A stretch of 64,000 nt of DNA from Channallabes apus. Its lineage: Eukaryota; Chordata; Actinopteri; Siluriformes; Clariidae. Made by a program: the position numbers and the translations under genes. Positions 25,963 to 37,330 of this stretch are shown here, one piece after another. Under the pieces are notes generated by a model. That model ran no database searches, was not told the origin of the DNA, and worked only from the letters and a program-made list of their open reading frames with translations. Where the stretch lies: positions 21,131,151 to 21,195,150 of the forward strand of contig CM060118.1 in the NCBI GenBank assembly GCA_030522415.1, in the 5' to 3' direction. How positions within the stretch are numbered: position 1 is the stretch's first letter; every line of letters begins with the position of its first letter.

Positions 25963-26363
25963 TTGTGTGAAAAAAGCAAATCCAATCAATTTAGTCCTTT
26001 GTGCTGTTCTGCGTGACAGCCTGAACGGCCTGCAAAAAGATGATTGTTGTTGCAGGGTGTTGATGTATTTCCTTATGTGGTGCAGATTAGGACCTCTGGT
26101 GTTCAAACTGTACAACTGCATGAGCAGAACAGAATAGATTTCCACAATGTCAATCAAACATTCGCATCACAATGCATTTTGTGACAATGTATCGTTACAT
26201 CCCTATTAAACGTATATTAAACAATGGAAATATTTGGAAAGGCCTCCAGAGGTTCTGCCTGCAATCACATTGCAAGTATAAAACCTGAAAAAAATTCAAA
26301 GAACTCAGAATCTATATGTAAAATATAGCACAATCATTTAATAACAGATTCAATCAATCAAAA

Positions 26364-26399
<36 letters not shown>

Positions 26400-27360
26400 A
26401 TCAGCATAGAGTAAACCAACTAATCACCTAAAAGTTAGCGAGCAAGCTCAAGTAATCTGTGCGCAGCATCTGGAGCTAAACAAGTCTAACTCTAAACATT
26501 TAGCCAAAATATTCTGCAGAGATTAAAACTATAACAGCTGGGCTTTTTTTTTTTTTTTTTTTTACCAGATGCGTGTTCTCTGATCTGTGATCTAATCTGT
26601 ATTTTCTTCTCCAGGGTTTCAAGACTGTTTGCCTCATACTGGATAGTGTGAGCACACTGGCGGTTCACCAGAAATTACAGAGACGCAGATGAGGCGAGCA
26701 GAGGGACTGAATCATCACTCTTGACTAATATTTTCCATCGTAATTAAATCCTCATCCTCTGTGCCAATGCATATGTTTGTTTTCAACAGATGGTATATGT
26801 AAGGAGTGTAAAAAAAAAAATTTGAAAAAAAAAAAAACACAACAGGAGGTATTTTAATCACCATGAAGTTGATTATTGTCCAATAACAGTCTGAAGTGCT
26901 TCATTTCTCACAAAACCGATTTGGCAAAAATATTATATTCTATTTATTTATATAATCTCCCATGTTTAATATGATTTGCTTCATAGTGATTTAAATTAGT
27001 GTTGTGGAACAGCACAGGTTTGTTTTTGTGATCGCTTACACTTTTTATGGTGGAAGACTTTTTTTTTTATGTGAAATAAACATATAAACTCCTTAAATAA
27101 AACTTTATATGCTTCACCATATCATTGATTAATAAACCTTTTTAGATCATTCTTCCCCCTAATAAATCTGTTGTAAAAAGAGTATGCAAATTTGTTGTAG
27201 AAATAAGAAGGTATGATAAATGTATTAATATAAACCAAGTTCAAGCTTTGCGCAACGGCTGCCATAGAAATTAAGTAGGGAAAAGTACTTAATTCGATTA
27301 ATAAACGTTTATTTGATCACAGCAGCAATGTATGTAAATATAAATCTCTCAGTACACTCA
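24999..27360. other. Noncoding, presumed smap1 intron
   Basis: TG and AAAT microsatellites, poly(T) at 26545-26563, and a transposon-end-like gacaatgtatcgttacatcc at 26182-26201. No gene. Confidence 0.5.
25930..25962. repeat. (TG)n microsatellite
   Basis: A pure TG run. Shorter TG runs lie at 4967-4988 and 36881-36900. Confidence 0.95.
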
Positions 27361-27665
27361 CATTAAATCCACCTGTCCAATATGTTGGAGGTGAGATTAA
27401 TGCCACTGATCAGCTCTGACCCGTCAAGTCATGGACTGCACAAGACCTCTGAAGGTGTGTTGTGTGTTATCTGGAAATAAGAGGTCAGCAGCAGATCCTA
27501 TAAGTCGTGATATTTGTAAGGTGAAGCCTCAGTGGATCGAGGATGTTTGTTCAGCACATTACACAGATGCTTGATTAGATTGCGATCTGGGGAATCTGGA
27601 GACCCAATCAACATCTTAAACTCGTCATGTACCTCAAATTATTCCTGATTCATTTTTGCAGTGCT
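27361..27665 (-). pseudogene. Tc1-like transposase C-terminal fragment
   Basis: The minus strand reads, with several changes, SPDSPDRNLIKHLCNVLNKH (ancestrally ...[14 protein letters not shown]...), then RSTEASPYK and DLLLTS. This is the segment around the catalytic Glu and the C-terminus of the family whose ends are seen at 30652. No termini were seen. Degraded. Confidence 0.7.
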
Positions 27666-27734
27666 GCAAAAGGTCTAGCATATAGGGGACCAGAATGCTT
27701 TTACCAGAATGATAAACGCATACATCAATACTAC

Positions 27735-28545
27735 AAGGGTGAGTCAAAAATGATCTGCAGTCCAGTTATATTAAAACTTCTGTTGGCCGACCTGTCCCAT
27801 CAGCGCTGTCCATTCAAGACTCAGGGCTACTGTCTCCCCAGTCATTGCTGTGTAGGTGCGAATGTATTAGATCAGTTCATATGTAACTGCGGTGCAAGCA
27901 AAAATGGATTCCCCGCTTGTGATTTGCATGAAAGATAAGCAGCATGCAGTGATTCTTGCATCATTTTGTGCAAGATGGGTAGCAAAACTCCTCACAGAAA
28001 AGCATAAACAGACCTGTAAACAAAATTGGGACTGATACTCTAAAGAAGGTGAAAGTTTCTTAAAGAGAATCATTTCTAGTGATGAGACATGGATTCATTA
28101 CTACGAGCCTGAGAGTAAACAGCAGAGTATGGAACAAAAACAATCGCCGACCAAAGAAAAAGTTCAAAAGTCGACCATCAGCTGGAAAATTAATGCTTAC
28201 AGGTTTTTAGGATTCTCAAGGGTCAGTATTGATCCATTATCAGAAAAAATGTTTAACTAATCAACAGTGCTCATTACAGTAAGATGCCTATTGAAGAGCT
28301 GAAGTCTAATCAGCTTTTTCTAATCAGTCTAAAACAGCGTTGTGATCTTCTGTTTTCGTCATCTGTTTGGTCGCCTGAACGCAGCCCTATTAGGTCGTAG
28401 ATTCACTTCTGATGAAGAAGTTAAGACAGCAATGCATTTGTGGCTCGCAGCTCAGCTTATAACATTTCTTAATGAGGAAACACAAAAGCTTGTTGACAGA
28501 TGGACAAAGTGTATTGAAAAGCAAAAAAAAAAAAAAAGATGCATT
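27735..28545 (+). pseudogene. mariner-like transposase relic
   Basis: It starts near a terminus-like caagggtgagtcaaaaatga. The plus strand then gives, in changing frames, SSDETWIHYYEPESKQQSME (first catalytic Asp of mariner, DETW), KFKSRPSAGKLMLTG, and RHLFGRLNAALLGRRFTSDE followed by EVKTAMHLWL and VDRWTKCIEK. These are the DETW.HH.PESK, HLF...L.GRRF and RW.KCI motifs of mariner transposases. The block with the second Asp is lost. No clean right terminus was seen. Confidence 0.78.
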
Positions 28546-30433
28546 TGTCTTGTCTAAAAATTTACGTAAACATATTCCACAACCAGATTGCGGATAATTT
28601 TCAACTCCCCCACATACATACTGTACTACCATGTGTTTTTAACCAGCCAGAGACCACAAGCTCATTGTTCTGTTTTCTACTGGCTCACACAACTGAAGTT
28701 GCTGAAATAACGGGGCAAAGTTCAGCCGTACAAAATCGCATGAAGCCAAAATACCAACCAATAGAAGCTGTTCAGTGAACTAATGGTGGAGTTTATTTGT
28801 GAACATCACAGCATTTCCAGACGCTGTAGCTCTGTAACTGAGACTCAAAGAGCGTAAATGCTGCGGCTAAACCATAGATGTTGCCGACTCTGAACACATT
28901 CGTTACATTTGCAGATTCTGAGTGAACTGTTTACAGACTGACAAAAAGTTGTGCATGCTCAGCAACCACAAACAGCAAACACAGCAGAAAACGCCTTAAA
29001 AATCTGCTCCACAAGCTTGTCATATTTATATAATGCTACATTTGACCAAAACAATAAAGAGTTCCTTTCAGTGGTCTTAAAAAAAAATAAAATGCGGCTA
29101 GAAATTAAAGCCTGTCGATAATCAGCTATTCAGAGAATTCCTAAAAGCTAAGAAATCGTGTCTGCTCTCTGTTCCAGTCCCTTAAGGCTAAAACCTGGTG
29201 ACTAATCACTGGCAGTAAGTACACATTGTACAGAAACAGCAGAATGCGCTCTTTTGCAAAGAGGTATTTCCAGGGTGAATGCATACCCCCGAATGTTTTT
29301 GGAACGCATTCAGTCAATGGCAAGAAGGGCAAATGTATTAAAACCCCCAAAATGATGTTAATTGAGGGCTCAGAATATATATAATTATTTTTTTTTTTTT
29401 TTACTTTTACTAGAAAAGGAGCATGCAAATCTTTGTTGTCATAAAACAGTGCTATGAATATTTTGTCAAAAGGGTGCATGTAAATTAGACACTCCCACAG
29501 GCTACATCTTCAACCACAAATACTATGTTAAAACCACAGACAGTACAACAAGAATTGTGTAAACCCTGTGTGACATCACCGGAGCAATTTTGAAGCACAA
29601 CTGTGAGACCAACTCTTACTACAACCTCACTACAAACTAGCTAGGGTAGTTTAGCTTAGCTAAAATGCTATAGCGATCCTGCTGGGCATAGAGTCAAAAA
29701 ACATCTGCAATAATCTGGTTCCTTAAGACTTGTCAGGGAAGTTCTCAATTCACTTGAGAACTCCCTGCTTTGAACCATTATTGTGCAGAGACGGACACCC
29801 CAGCTTCACAAAATGAAAGTCCTGCCACGTATTTGTTCCATCTGTTGACTAAAGCAGCTGAATCTAATTAGCACAATCAGAGAGATGAGAACTAAATTAG
29901 TGACATCGTCTGTTTTCTGCTCAGGGAGAACTATAGTACTGTACATGACACATGCTGTCTTAATACTTTTGGCCACCGCTGTAGCCTTAAAGTGATGGCT
30001 ACAGTTAAGAGGCAGCCTGAAGTAAAATACTGAGGGGGAAAAAAATAAAAAATAAAAAAAAAGCACTGGGATATTAACTTCACGTTCAACTCCATGTTCA
30101 GCATAAAATGTGTGTTTTCTTACTTTGGAGTGGACAGAGAACTAAGTACAACTAAAAAATATATATATCTTTTCACATTTTCCCCTGAGTGGTACGATGG
30201 TACTCACACAACCCTGTACAGGATATGTGATACAAAAGATGAATGAACCAATGAACATTTTCCCCTGGTAAAGCCTGCTGAGCGAGTTGAATCACTCAGG
30301 AGCGCTGATCACTATCGAAAGTCAGGGAGCGTCTAAAAAGGGCATGACCTGAGCAACTGTGAAAGATTCTAACAAGTTGTCTAAATCGCAGGAGTACAGC
30401 AGTGTACACAGGATTTATTTTCTTTGGATAGAA
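28546..30433. other. Noncoding, presumed smap1 intron
   Basis: AT-rich, with poly(T) near 29390 and A-rich runs near 30040. Nothing recognisable. Confidence 0.5.
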
Positions 30434-30646
30434 AATATGCCTGGGGTAGCTCAGTGGTTAAGGCATTGGACTACGGTTTGGAAGATCCCAGGTTCAAACC
30501 CCACAACCACCAAGTTTTCACTGTTGGAAAACAGCCTTGGTTGGTTGAGCAAGGCCCTTAACCCTCAACTGCTCAGATGTGTAATGAGATAAAAATGTAA
30601 GTCGCTCTGGATAAGAGCGTCTGCCAAATGCCTAAATGTAAATAGA
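30434..30646 (+). repeat. tRNA-derived SINE, best preserved copy
   Basis: It reads ggggtagctcagtggttaag (A box) and ggttcaaaccccacaacca (B box and a tRNA-like 3' side). The common middle gagcaaggcccttaaccctc follows, then the complete tail gtcgctctggataagagcgt...ctgccaaatgcctaaatgta. Confidence 0.88.
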
Positions 30647-30651
30647 ATATA

Positions 30652-31078
30652 TACACCAATCAGCCATAACATTATAACCACCTGACTAATATTGAGTAGA
30701 TTCCACCCTTTTGCAACCAGAACAGTGATGCACTGTGCATTCATCACAACCAATAGTCATTAATTTGATCTACACTAGGTCTTCTATTGGATCAGACTAA
30801 ACAGTCCAGCATTCGCTCCCAATGTGCATCAGTGAGTTTTAGCCACCCATGAGTCTTGTTGCCAGTTCACGGGTTTTCCTTCCTTGGATCACTTTTGGTA
30901 TGTCCTGACCACTACAGACTAGGAACATCCCACAAGAGCTGCAGTTTTGGAGTTACTCTGATGCAGCTAACCATCAATCACAATTTGTCCCTTCTCAAAG
31001 TCACTCAAATCCTCATGCTTGTTCACTTTTTCTGCTTCCAACAAATCGTCAGGAAAAAGGTTCACTTGCTGTCTTATG
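30652..31078 (-). mobile_element. Tc1-like relic, terminus plus N-terminal transposase remnant
   Basis: It begins with a terminus reading atacaccaatcagccataac (a very common fish Tc1-like end) followed by attataaccacctg. After an internal deletion the minus strand encodes remnants of the N-terminal DNA-binding region, KHEDLSDFEKGQIV and NSKTAALVGCS, with stops. Non-autonomous and decayed. An inverted piece of the same family lies at about 31243-31382. Confidence 0.75.
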
Positions 31079-31175
31079 CCTCTTTTCCACTGCATAGTAC
31101 GGCACAGCACGGTTCAGTACAGCTCACTTTGGTTCGGCTCAGTTTGCGCTTCCACTGCAGTTTATGGCGCTTTAT
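31079..31175. mobile_element. Half copy of the same foldback MITE
   Basis: The unit cctcttttccactgcatagt...ggttcggctcagtttgcgct...ccactgcagtttatgg matches one arm (reverse complement of the right half) of the MITE at 31384-31566. The opposite arm is missing. It abuts the Tc1 relic ending at 31078. Confidence 0.65.
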
Positions 31176-31242
31176 AGTGCTTTATATATATATATTATAT
31201 ATATCCCCATCCACTTCAAGCTGCCATTATAACGAGATATTG

Positions 31243-31382
31243 TAGCTACAGTGAGAAGGGCCAAATTGTGATGGTTAAAGGATAAGGCTCACTGATGCAC
31301 ATGGGGAGTGAAGGACTGTAGCCCAAATTGAAGAAAAGGACAATGCTGGATTCAGTAGAAAGGTGTCAGAACACAGTGTCTT
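31243..31382 (+). mobile_element. Inverted fragment of the same Tc1-like family
   Basis: The plus strand carries gaagggccaaattgtgatgg, then actgatgcacatggggagtg and tagaaaggtgtcagaacaca. These are the 5' coding segments of the family represented in inverse orientation at 30652-31078, with several internal deletions. It ends where a foldback MITE begins. Confidence 0.6.
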
Positions 31383-31383
31383 A

Positions 31384-31566
31384 GGCGCTTTTCCACTGCA
31401 TAGTACGGCACGACAGCGCCGAGACTAAACGACACGTGAGTAATCCCGCCCACGCTAAAGCGTTACTACACTGCAGTGGAAGCGCAAACCGAGCCAAACT
31501 GCGCCGAACCGAAGTGAGTTGAACTGAACCGTGTCGTGCCGTTCTATGCAGTGGAAAAGAGGCATT
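31384..31566. mobile_element. Foldback MITE (ttttccactgcatagtacgg ends)
   Basis: The left arm ttttccactgcatagtacgg and the right arm ccgttctatgcagtggaaaa are inverted repeats. Much of the 180-bp unit folds back, with gcactgcagtggaag-type inner arms. There is no coding capacity. It is a short non-autonomous DNA transposon of a kind common in fish; which autonomous family drives it is unknown. Confidence 0.75.
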
Positions 31567-32455
31567 AGCAGACAAGGGGCGACGTACTCAATATTCAGTT
31601 CTGTTCAGTGTATTTGTTACTGACTTTTAATGATAGACATTGTTAAATAAGTAATTATTTAAACTTATTGTACCTCATGAAACGCATGAATTTAGATACT
31701 ACTAGAAATAAATTTTATTTTTCACACTATATGACACTTCATGAATGGTTCTGTTACAGTCCTGAGTTTGATCTTCTGAAATACTTAGCAGGACCCGCCA
31801 GATCACCAATAATCCAAATCTAATTAAGTTTAATTAACTGAGGAAGCCAAAAATCATCCTCACGGTTACGGTATGATTCATTATTGAGCTAGCAGTAGTA
31901 TTAATCAGTCAGTGAAATGACTGATTAACCCCACAGCATTAACGACTTGCCCTGTAGTGCCAAGGGGTTTATGGTAAATGCTAGGCAACAGGAACTGCAT
32001 AAGGAATCCAAGCCTAAGGCAGTGCTCAGCGATGATGTAACATGGGATAGGCACCTACACACACCTTCAAAAAATATCTCCAACACCTGAAGGGCAAATC
32101 ATAATCCAGAGCGTGCTAGTCAGCATGAAGAGGTGTACAAACGGGAGAAGCCAGGGGCCAGAGTGCAAGAATGATGGCTGTGTAGAAACCCTTTGGGTAG
32201 ATGATGTTTAGGTATACCAACTGAACGTTGCATCACATTGCAAACAGTAAAAACAGATGGCATGCATACCACCCAACCCCTCCAAACACAATACGCCCCT
32301 TCGTTTATCTGGCAGACAGCAATGTATAACTGTCTTTCATACTAAACAGTAGTAATCAGCGCAGCACACAGACATCCCAATCTTCAGAAACAACCAGCTG
32401 TTTGCACATGATATGCTAACTACGTACTAGATTGTGAGAGTGAGCAAGAAAGAGC

Positions 32456-32488
<33 letters not shown>

Positions 32489-35214
32489 TATTGTCTACGA
32501 GCCACATATTTCAAGACAGAAAATACTGCAATTACTGCTTCAACTCTATAAAGCACAGGGAACTTTTAATGTCAGTGATGCAGTGCAGCCAGGGAGCACA
32601 ATTACACAACTCACAATACAAACAGGAAGAAAAGAACCAGGACAATGTAAGCAATGAGGCATGTCTGTGTTACAGATACCTGAGAGCTTATTTCTGTCGT
32701 CATGGTGGAAAATGGGCGAGACGGAAACCAGAGCTAGAAGGTTAGGACAGAGTTTGGAAAATGGGGAAATCTCTTACTCCATCAAGAATAAAAAGACAAT
32801 ACCATAACATACCACAGGATAGAAAGCTAAATTATCCTTCAAAATTGCACAGGTCAGTATGACAGCAGTTCCTAAGGACAAGCACATATGAGCAGACTTT
32901 TCAGTCTTTTTTCATAGTTACCTTCAAGTACGTTCAACAACTGCTAACAAAATAAACCATAAATCAATTTGTATAAGTTAATGTAATGTTCCAATGATGA
33001 TGCAATGCAAAGTCATAACTATAGCAAGTGCTTTCGAATTCCACCACCTGCTGAACTACACACATGAGCCGAGGTACTATCTGCCTAAAGAATTTGATAG
33101 ATTAAATATTTTCAGAATAAGGAAGACTACTGTAGGTTAAGACTTATACACAAACGCTTTGGCCGAAGAAGAAAAGAGTCAAACATTAGTACTTCCTTGG
33201 AATACCTTTAGCTTTGATTATGCCATGCCACTGGGGTATTGCTCTAATAACCTTAGCCAGTGTTACAACATATTTGCACAATGAGTTTAATAAATTTTTG
33301 GTTGAGACCCAGTATTATTGATGATAGTGTTTAATCCTTAGTTAGTCTCCTACACGCACCAGATCCCTAAGACTTTCTATGATATTAAGGTCAGGACTCC
33401 AGCTCATGGGTGAAAATGATTCCTCTTGCTCCCCTTGACCACTCCTTCACAATCTTGGCATTGTGATCCTGAATATGCCACGAAAGAAAAACAGTTGCCT
33501 TAATTGTATTGCCAGATAATGTTACTGAGCCTAGACCTGCCCAAATGAAGCAACCACAGATCATACTACTGCCTCCAGAGTTTGCACAGTGGGCACTTTG
33601 CATGATGGGTACATCACTTCATGCGCTTCCTTTTTACCCTGACACACCCATTGCACTGGAACAAGGTCAATCTGCATTCATGGCTTCTTGTCGGATTATG
33701 TGTGTGGAAGTATTCGTTCATTATTACGTTCACTATTAAACATAGCTGTGATTTCTACTGTCGATTTTTTATTTTTAGTTTTTACAATGAAGCCTCAATT
33801 GTAAACATTACAATTTTTTGTAAAGCTGACACTGCAGTCCTATCCTTCCAGGTTTCAATAATGCATATTCATAACCCAATTCCTGTCATTTTAGGAATCT
33901 CCATAGTTGTTTACTTTTCTTGATGCAGGCAAATATCCTGATCATTCTAAAACACATGTCCATCTTTTCCACAATGTCTGGATATATTCTGACATGGTTG
34001 TTTAAGAAATGAGAAGCTACTCACTGTGTTTGTTGGGACTGAAGAACTGTTACCAGCTTTAAAATATTAATAACTGCTGTAATTATCCAAACAAAAACTC
34101 ATAAGTATTTGCTTATAATTCATTTGAAATCATGACTTTTTTTTTGGCCAGGCAGTGTACATACATTAACATATTTGCAAGAATGTTTTCTAACTTTATA
34201 GAGATTATGAATGTTAAAGACTGTCCTACTGTAAAATACACATAATAAAAAGCACAGATTATATCCAAACTTCTACACAACATCCACACCTCAAAGTTAA
34301 TTAAAAGTGTGAATTAACAGATCGCCTTCTTACAAAAAACTGACAGATGCTATAATATGAAAATAGGCAACACATAAAGAGGAAGTATTAGCCAGTAAGG
34401 AACTGACTGTGTCCTTTGCATTGTCACTCTGAATATGTGTTAAAGTTTCAGTTTACTGTATGCCTTCAGCACATCCACAAAACTTGAATTAAAACATCAC
34501 CCTGGAAGACATGAAATGTGTTTACACTGAAATCTTTGTAACGTGCTTAGTTTTCTTAGAAGTTAGCAATGATCTGCCACTCTGGTGTTACTAAAAGACA
34601 ACAGTGTTAAACAGGAGAACAAAACAATACATAATGAATAGCAAGAGCTTCTTTTCTCAGTGACAAATAAAAAAACAACAGTAAAATAATAGTGATGAAC
34701 ACTGGAATGAGAATGCTATATAAAGAAAATAAAAAATGTGTTGTAGAGACACAGCTTGACTAGTTACAGTGAACCATAAGATGACAAACACAGTGGCACT
34801 GATGGCAGTATTAGCATAACTGTTAAAGTTTTGGAAGATGACCTGTTTGGGCAGAGTGTTCAGACTAAAAACATGAAAGTCAACCACATCATTGTCTTTA
34901 GACAGGATGAAACAATCGCGGTACTACTATCAAGACTGCACATGTAGGAATCGATTAAGTGAAAATGCGAATCATGTTGATAAAACAAGATTTAGTCATT
35001 TAAAACAATATCTTAAGCATGCCTGTCATTCAGGGTTAATTTCTCTTTAAGTGCAGGACTTTCTGCCTTGTGCATGCACTGTATGAAAGTCAGAAAAAAA
35101 GCAACACGTCTATTGTCTATATGGCAATCCTTGGCAGCCCAGGGACCAAACACAAATGCATACTACTGAATGAAGTAGAGAAATATTAATGTATTTTCCG
35201 TCTCTTTTGTAGGG
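31567..35214. other. Noncoding, presumed smap1 intron
   Basis: Contains the Tc1 relic at 33155-34158 and a GA microsatellite at 32458-32487. The rest is AT-rich without features. Confidence 0.5.
33155..34158 (-). mobile_element. Tc1-like element, old relic
   Basis: The right end resembles the common fish terminus: aagtc...ttttttggccaggcagtg at about 34134-34157, followed by TA. A weak inverted counterpart, gctttggccgaagaagaaaa, lies near 33155. Between them the minus strand carries SGGSSMICGCFIWAGLGSVT and then QDHNAKIVKEWS and LNIIESLRD at 33391-33603 and just below. These correspond to GGGSIMVWGCFSWAGLG, the second catalytic Asp region and the DLNPIEHLWD motif. Internal sequence is missing and several catalytic residues are changed. 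Confidence 0.7.
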
Positions 35215-35490
35215 TGGCTGGGGGCTTGGAGACTATCCCAGAGAGATCAAGGCACGGAACACCCAGGATGATGTGCCAAATAATCACATAGCACAAGCAA
35301 CCACAAACCGTACAAACAATTATACACCGCAAACAACTGGAAACACCTACATTACGTCTTATGACTGGGGGAGGGGGAGAAAACATCACAAGCACTGGGA
35401 AAACATGCAAACTCCACACACACAAGATTCGAATCATCAACCCTTAAAGTATGAGGTGACTGTGCTAACCATTAAACTGCTGGAACAGAT
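35215..35490 (-). repeat. Dispersed teleost repeat (catgcaaactcca family)
   Basis: It has ggcttggagactatcccaga, aacatgcaaactccacacac and tatgaggtgactgtgctaac in the same order as the copy at 20400. An extra central block (about 35270-35390) contains a caccgcaaacaactggaaac segment. Confidence 0.55.
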
Positions 35491-35782
35491 GCCCACTCAG
35501 ATGAACACGACTGCTATTTGCACAAGAACTTTTTCTTCACTGTTATTATAACATGAAAAGTTTACTGTATTGGACAACATATTTGCACTCCCACTTTTCA
35601 GCTCTGTGTACTGGTCACAGTGTACTCTAACAGTTTGCAAATTTATAAACTTTTCGTTGTCTTTTTGTATAGTTATTAGCTACTTTTGTTAATTAATGTT
35701 CTATGTAGCACCTTGGTCCTGAAGGAAAGTTGTTCTGTGTCACTGTATACTGAACTGTATATGGTTGAAATACAATAATACG

Positions 35783-36030
35783 TGGCAGTGGTGGCTCAAA
35801 CAGTTAAGGCTCTGGGTTACTGATCCCAAGGTTGAGGTACACCATCAAGCTGCCACTGTTGAGATCTTGAGCGAAGCGTTTAATCATATCTTCTCCAGTG
35901 GAGCTGTATCCTGGCTGCTCCTGTGCTCTGACCTCAGCTTCCTAACTTCCTATAGTTTGTGAAACAAATCATTCCGCTCTGCTGTGCTGTAGGGTACATG
36001 TGACAGACAACTGAATCTCAATCTTATATG
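35783..36030 (+). repeat. SINE-like repeat with tRNA-related head
   Basis: Head ggcagtggtggctcaaacag and ttaaggctctgggttactg, then caagctgccactgttgag. This part resembles the other SINE heads. The remainder (to tgaatctcaatctta) is a different tail ending in a simple A/T-rich stretch. The boundaries are approximate. Confidence 0.55.
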
Positions 36031-36031
36031 A

Positions 36032-36215
36032 GCATTAGTGGCTCATTGGTAAGTTTCTCGCTTGCCATGCAGAAGGCCCGGGTTCGATTCCCAGCCCCTG
36101 GATGGGATAAATAAAACAGGAGGAATAAAACAGGAGGAACAACATCTGGCGTAAAACCTGCGCCAAGCGGATCGGGAGCAGCCAAAGACCACCACCAACA
36201 ATCTTAATCTTAAAT
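36032..36215 (+). repeat. SINE with tRNA-Gly(GCC)-like head
   Basis: Bases 36032-36102 resemble tRNA-Gly: gcattagtggctcattggta, anticodon-loop-like ttgccat, B box ggttcgattcccagcc. The acceptor 3' strand does not pair with the 5' strand, so it is not a functional tRNA. It continues with a duplicated aataaaacaggaggaa and the tail aagcggatcgggagcagcca plus aagacc. This tail is shared in inverse orientation with 42250-42310. Confidence 0.65.
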
Positions 36216-36949
36216 ACACAACCAAGCAAACTTTATTCCACCCTCGCAACAAAACCACAACTAATCTGTGTTCCACACTGAAATATTCATGAAATCCCAG
36301 GTTACACAAGATCCGCCAGGCCTCTAGAGATACCGCAGCTCAAGAAACCCAGAAGTAAATCAGCATCACAGGCTCAACTTACTCTGTTTAAATAACCCAG
36401 GAGATCCCAAACCCTGATATATCTTTTTTTCCCTCCCACAGACACTTTCTGTGAAGCTCCTTCATTCATAGTGAGGGCAGATGAGGTGGGATGACGTAGT
36501 AAAAACACCTCGTCTAAGCAATGATGACGCAGTACTTCTGGAATGGGAGGGGCTTTTTTTCCGACTTTAAATCCACACCCAACCCATTTCGATGATATCG
36601 AAATAATTATTTAGACTCATCACATGTCACAAATAAATAAATAAATAAATAAATAAATAACAGCTGTTAATTGAAGGGTGCACCACCGGCTCGTGCCCAT
36701 TCACTACCGGGAAGCCGGTGTTAGCTCTGAGAAAGCGTGAGTGCTGTTAGCGTGCTGCTCTCTCGCGCTCTCTCTCTCTCTGCATTTCCTCTGTTACTAT
36801 ATGAACACCGTGTGATTGACAGTATCCAGGTTGAACCGCGACTCGGGTCGTTCCCAAACCTGCGTACACACGTCCCTGTATGTGTGTGTGTGTATGTGTG
36901 TTTTAAAAACCCCTCTCTCACACTCACACAGCACCGGGTGCTCACCCAC
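36216..36949. other. Start of smap1 intron 1
   Basis: AAAT repeats at 36631-36661, a CTCT tract at 36762-36781 and a TG-rich tract at 36879-36900. The latter two lie within 200 bases of the smap1 donor. No coding sequence other than the exon. Confidence 0.55.
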
Positions 36950-37067
36950 CTTTAGCCTCACAGTCGGCGCAGTATTTGTTGTCATCCTCCCGGAGCATTT
37001 TGGACAGGATGGCCTGATGCTGCTCGTTCAGTTTCTGAGCCTTCTCCCTCTCCGAGCGCGTCGTCAT
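36950..37067 (-). CDS. smap1: Stromal membrane-associated protein 1 (ArfGAP), coding exon 1 only
   Basis: From the ATG at 37067-37065 the minus strand reads MTTRSEREKAQKLNEQHQ, then AILSKMLREDDNKYCADCEAK plus one base, to donor AAAG|GTGGGT (GT at 36949-36948). This closely matches the start of SMAP1, an ARF6 GTPase-activating protein acting in clathrin-dependent endocytosis. SMAP2 starts differently. Cys33 and Cys36 (CADC) are the first pair of zinc ligands of the ArfGAP C4 finger; the second pair must come from the next exon. That exon (expected to begin PRWASWN) was not recognised in bases 1-36949. The gene is therefore partial here, with a first intron apparently longer than about 37 kb. 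Confidence 0.9.
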
Positions 37068-37330
37068 TTTCTCCCGACTTTCTTCCTGACGATTCGTTTC
37101 ACAATCCGTAACCTTTTCCCTCTCTCGCTCTCTCTCTATCTATCTATGTGGGTCTAATATGTCCACACTAAATATGGAAGACCATCACCTGGAGAAAAAA
37201 AATAAACACCTTACAAGAGACACAGTTTCCAACGGGGTGTCTGGAATCAGTGGAATATGGCAGATGGAACCGACAACCCGGAAGCGGAAACGTTCGCCGT
37301 GTGAATGAACGTCAAAGATTTTTATTTTCC
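37068..37330 (-). promoter_or_regulatory. smap1: smap1 promoter / 5' UTR region
   Basis: Sequence immediately upstream of the smap1 ATG has a pyrimidine/purine-biased tract (CTCT repeats at 37116-37148) and a short CpG-bearing patch near 37255-37310. No TATA box was seen. It is assigned by position only; the transcription start cannot be placed. Confidence 0.4.

Noticed and set aside
36032..36102. Possible functional tRNA-Gly gene
   Set aside because: The A- and B-box regions and a GCC-like anticodon loop are recognisable, but the 3' acceptor strand does not pair with the 5' end and the sequence runs on into a SINE body.
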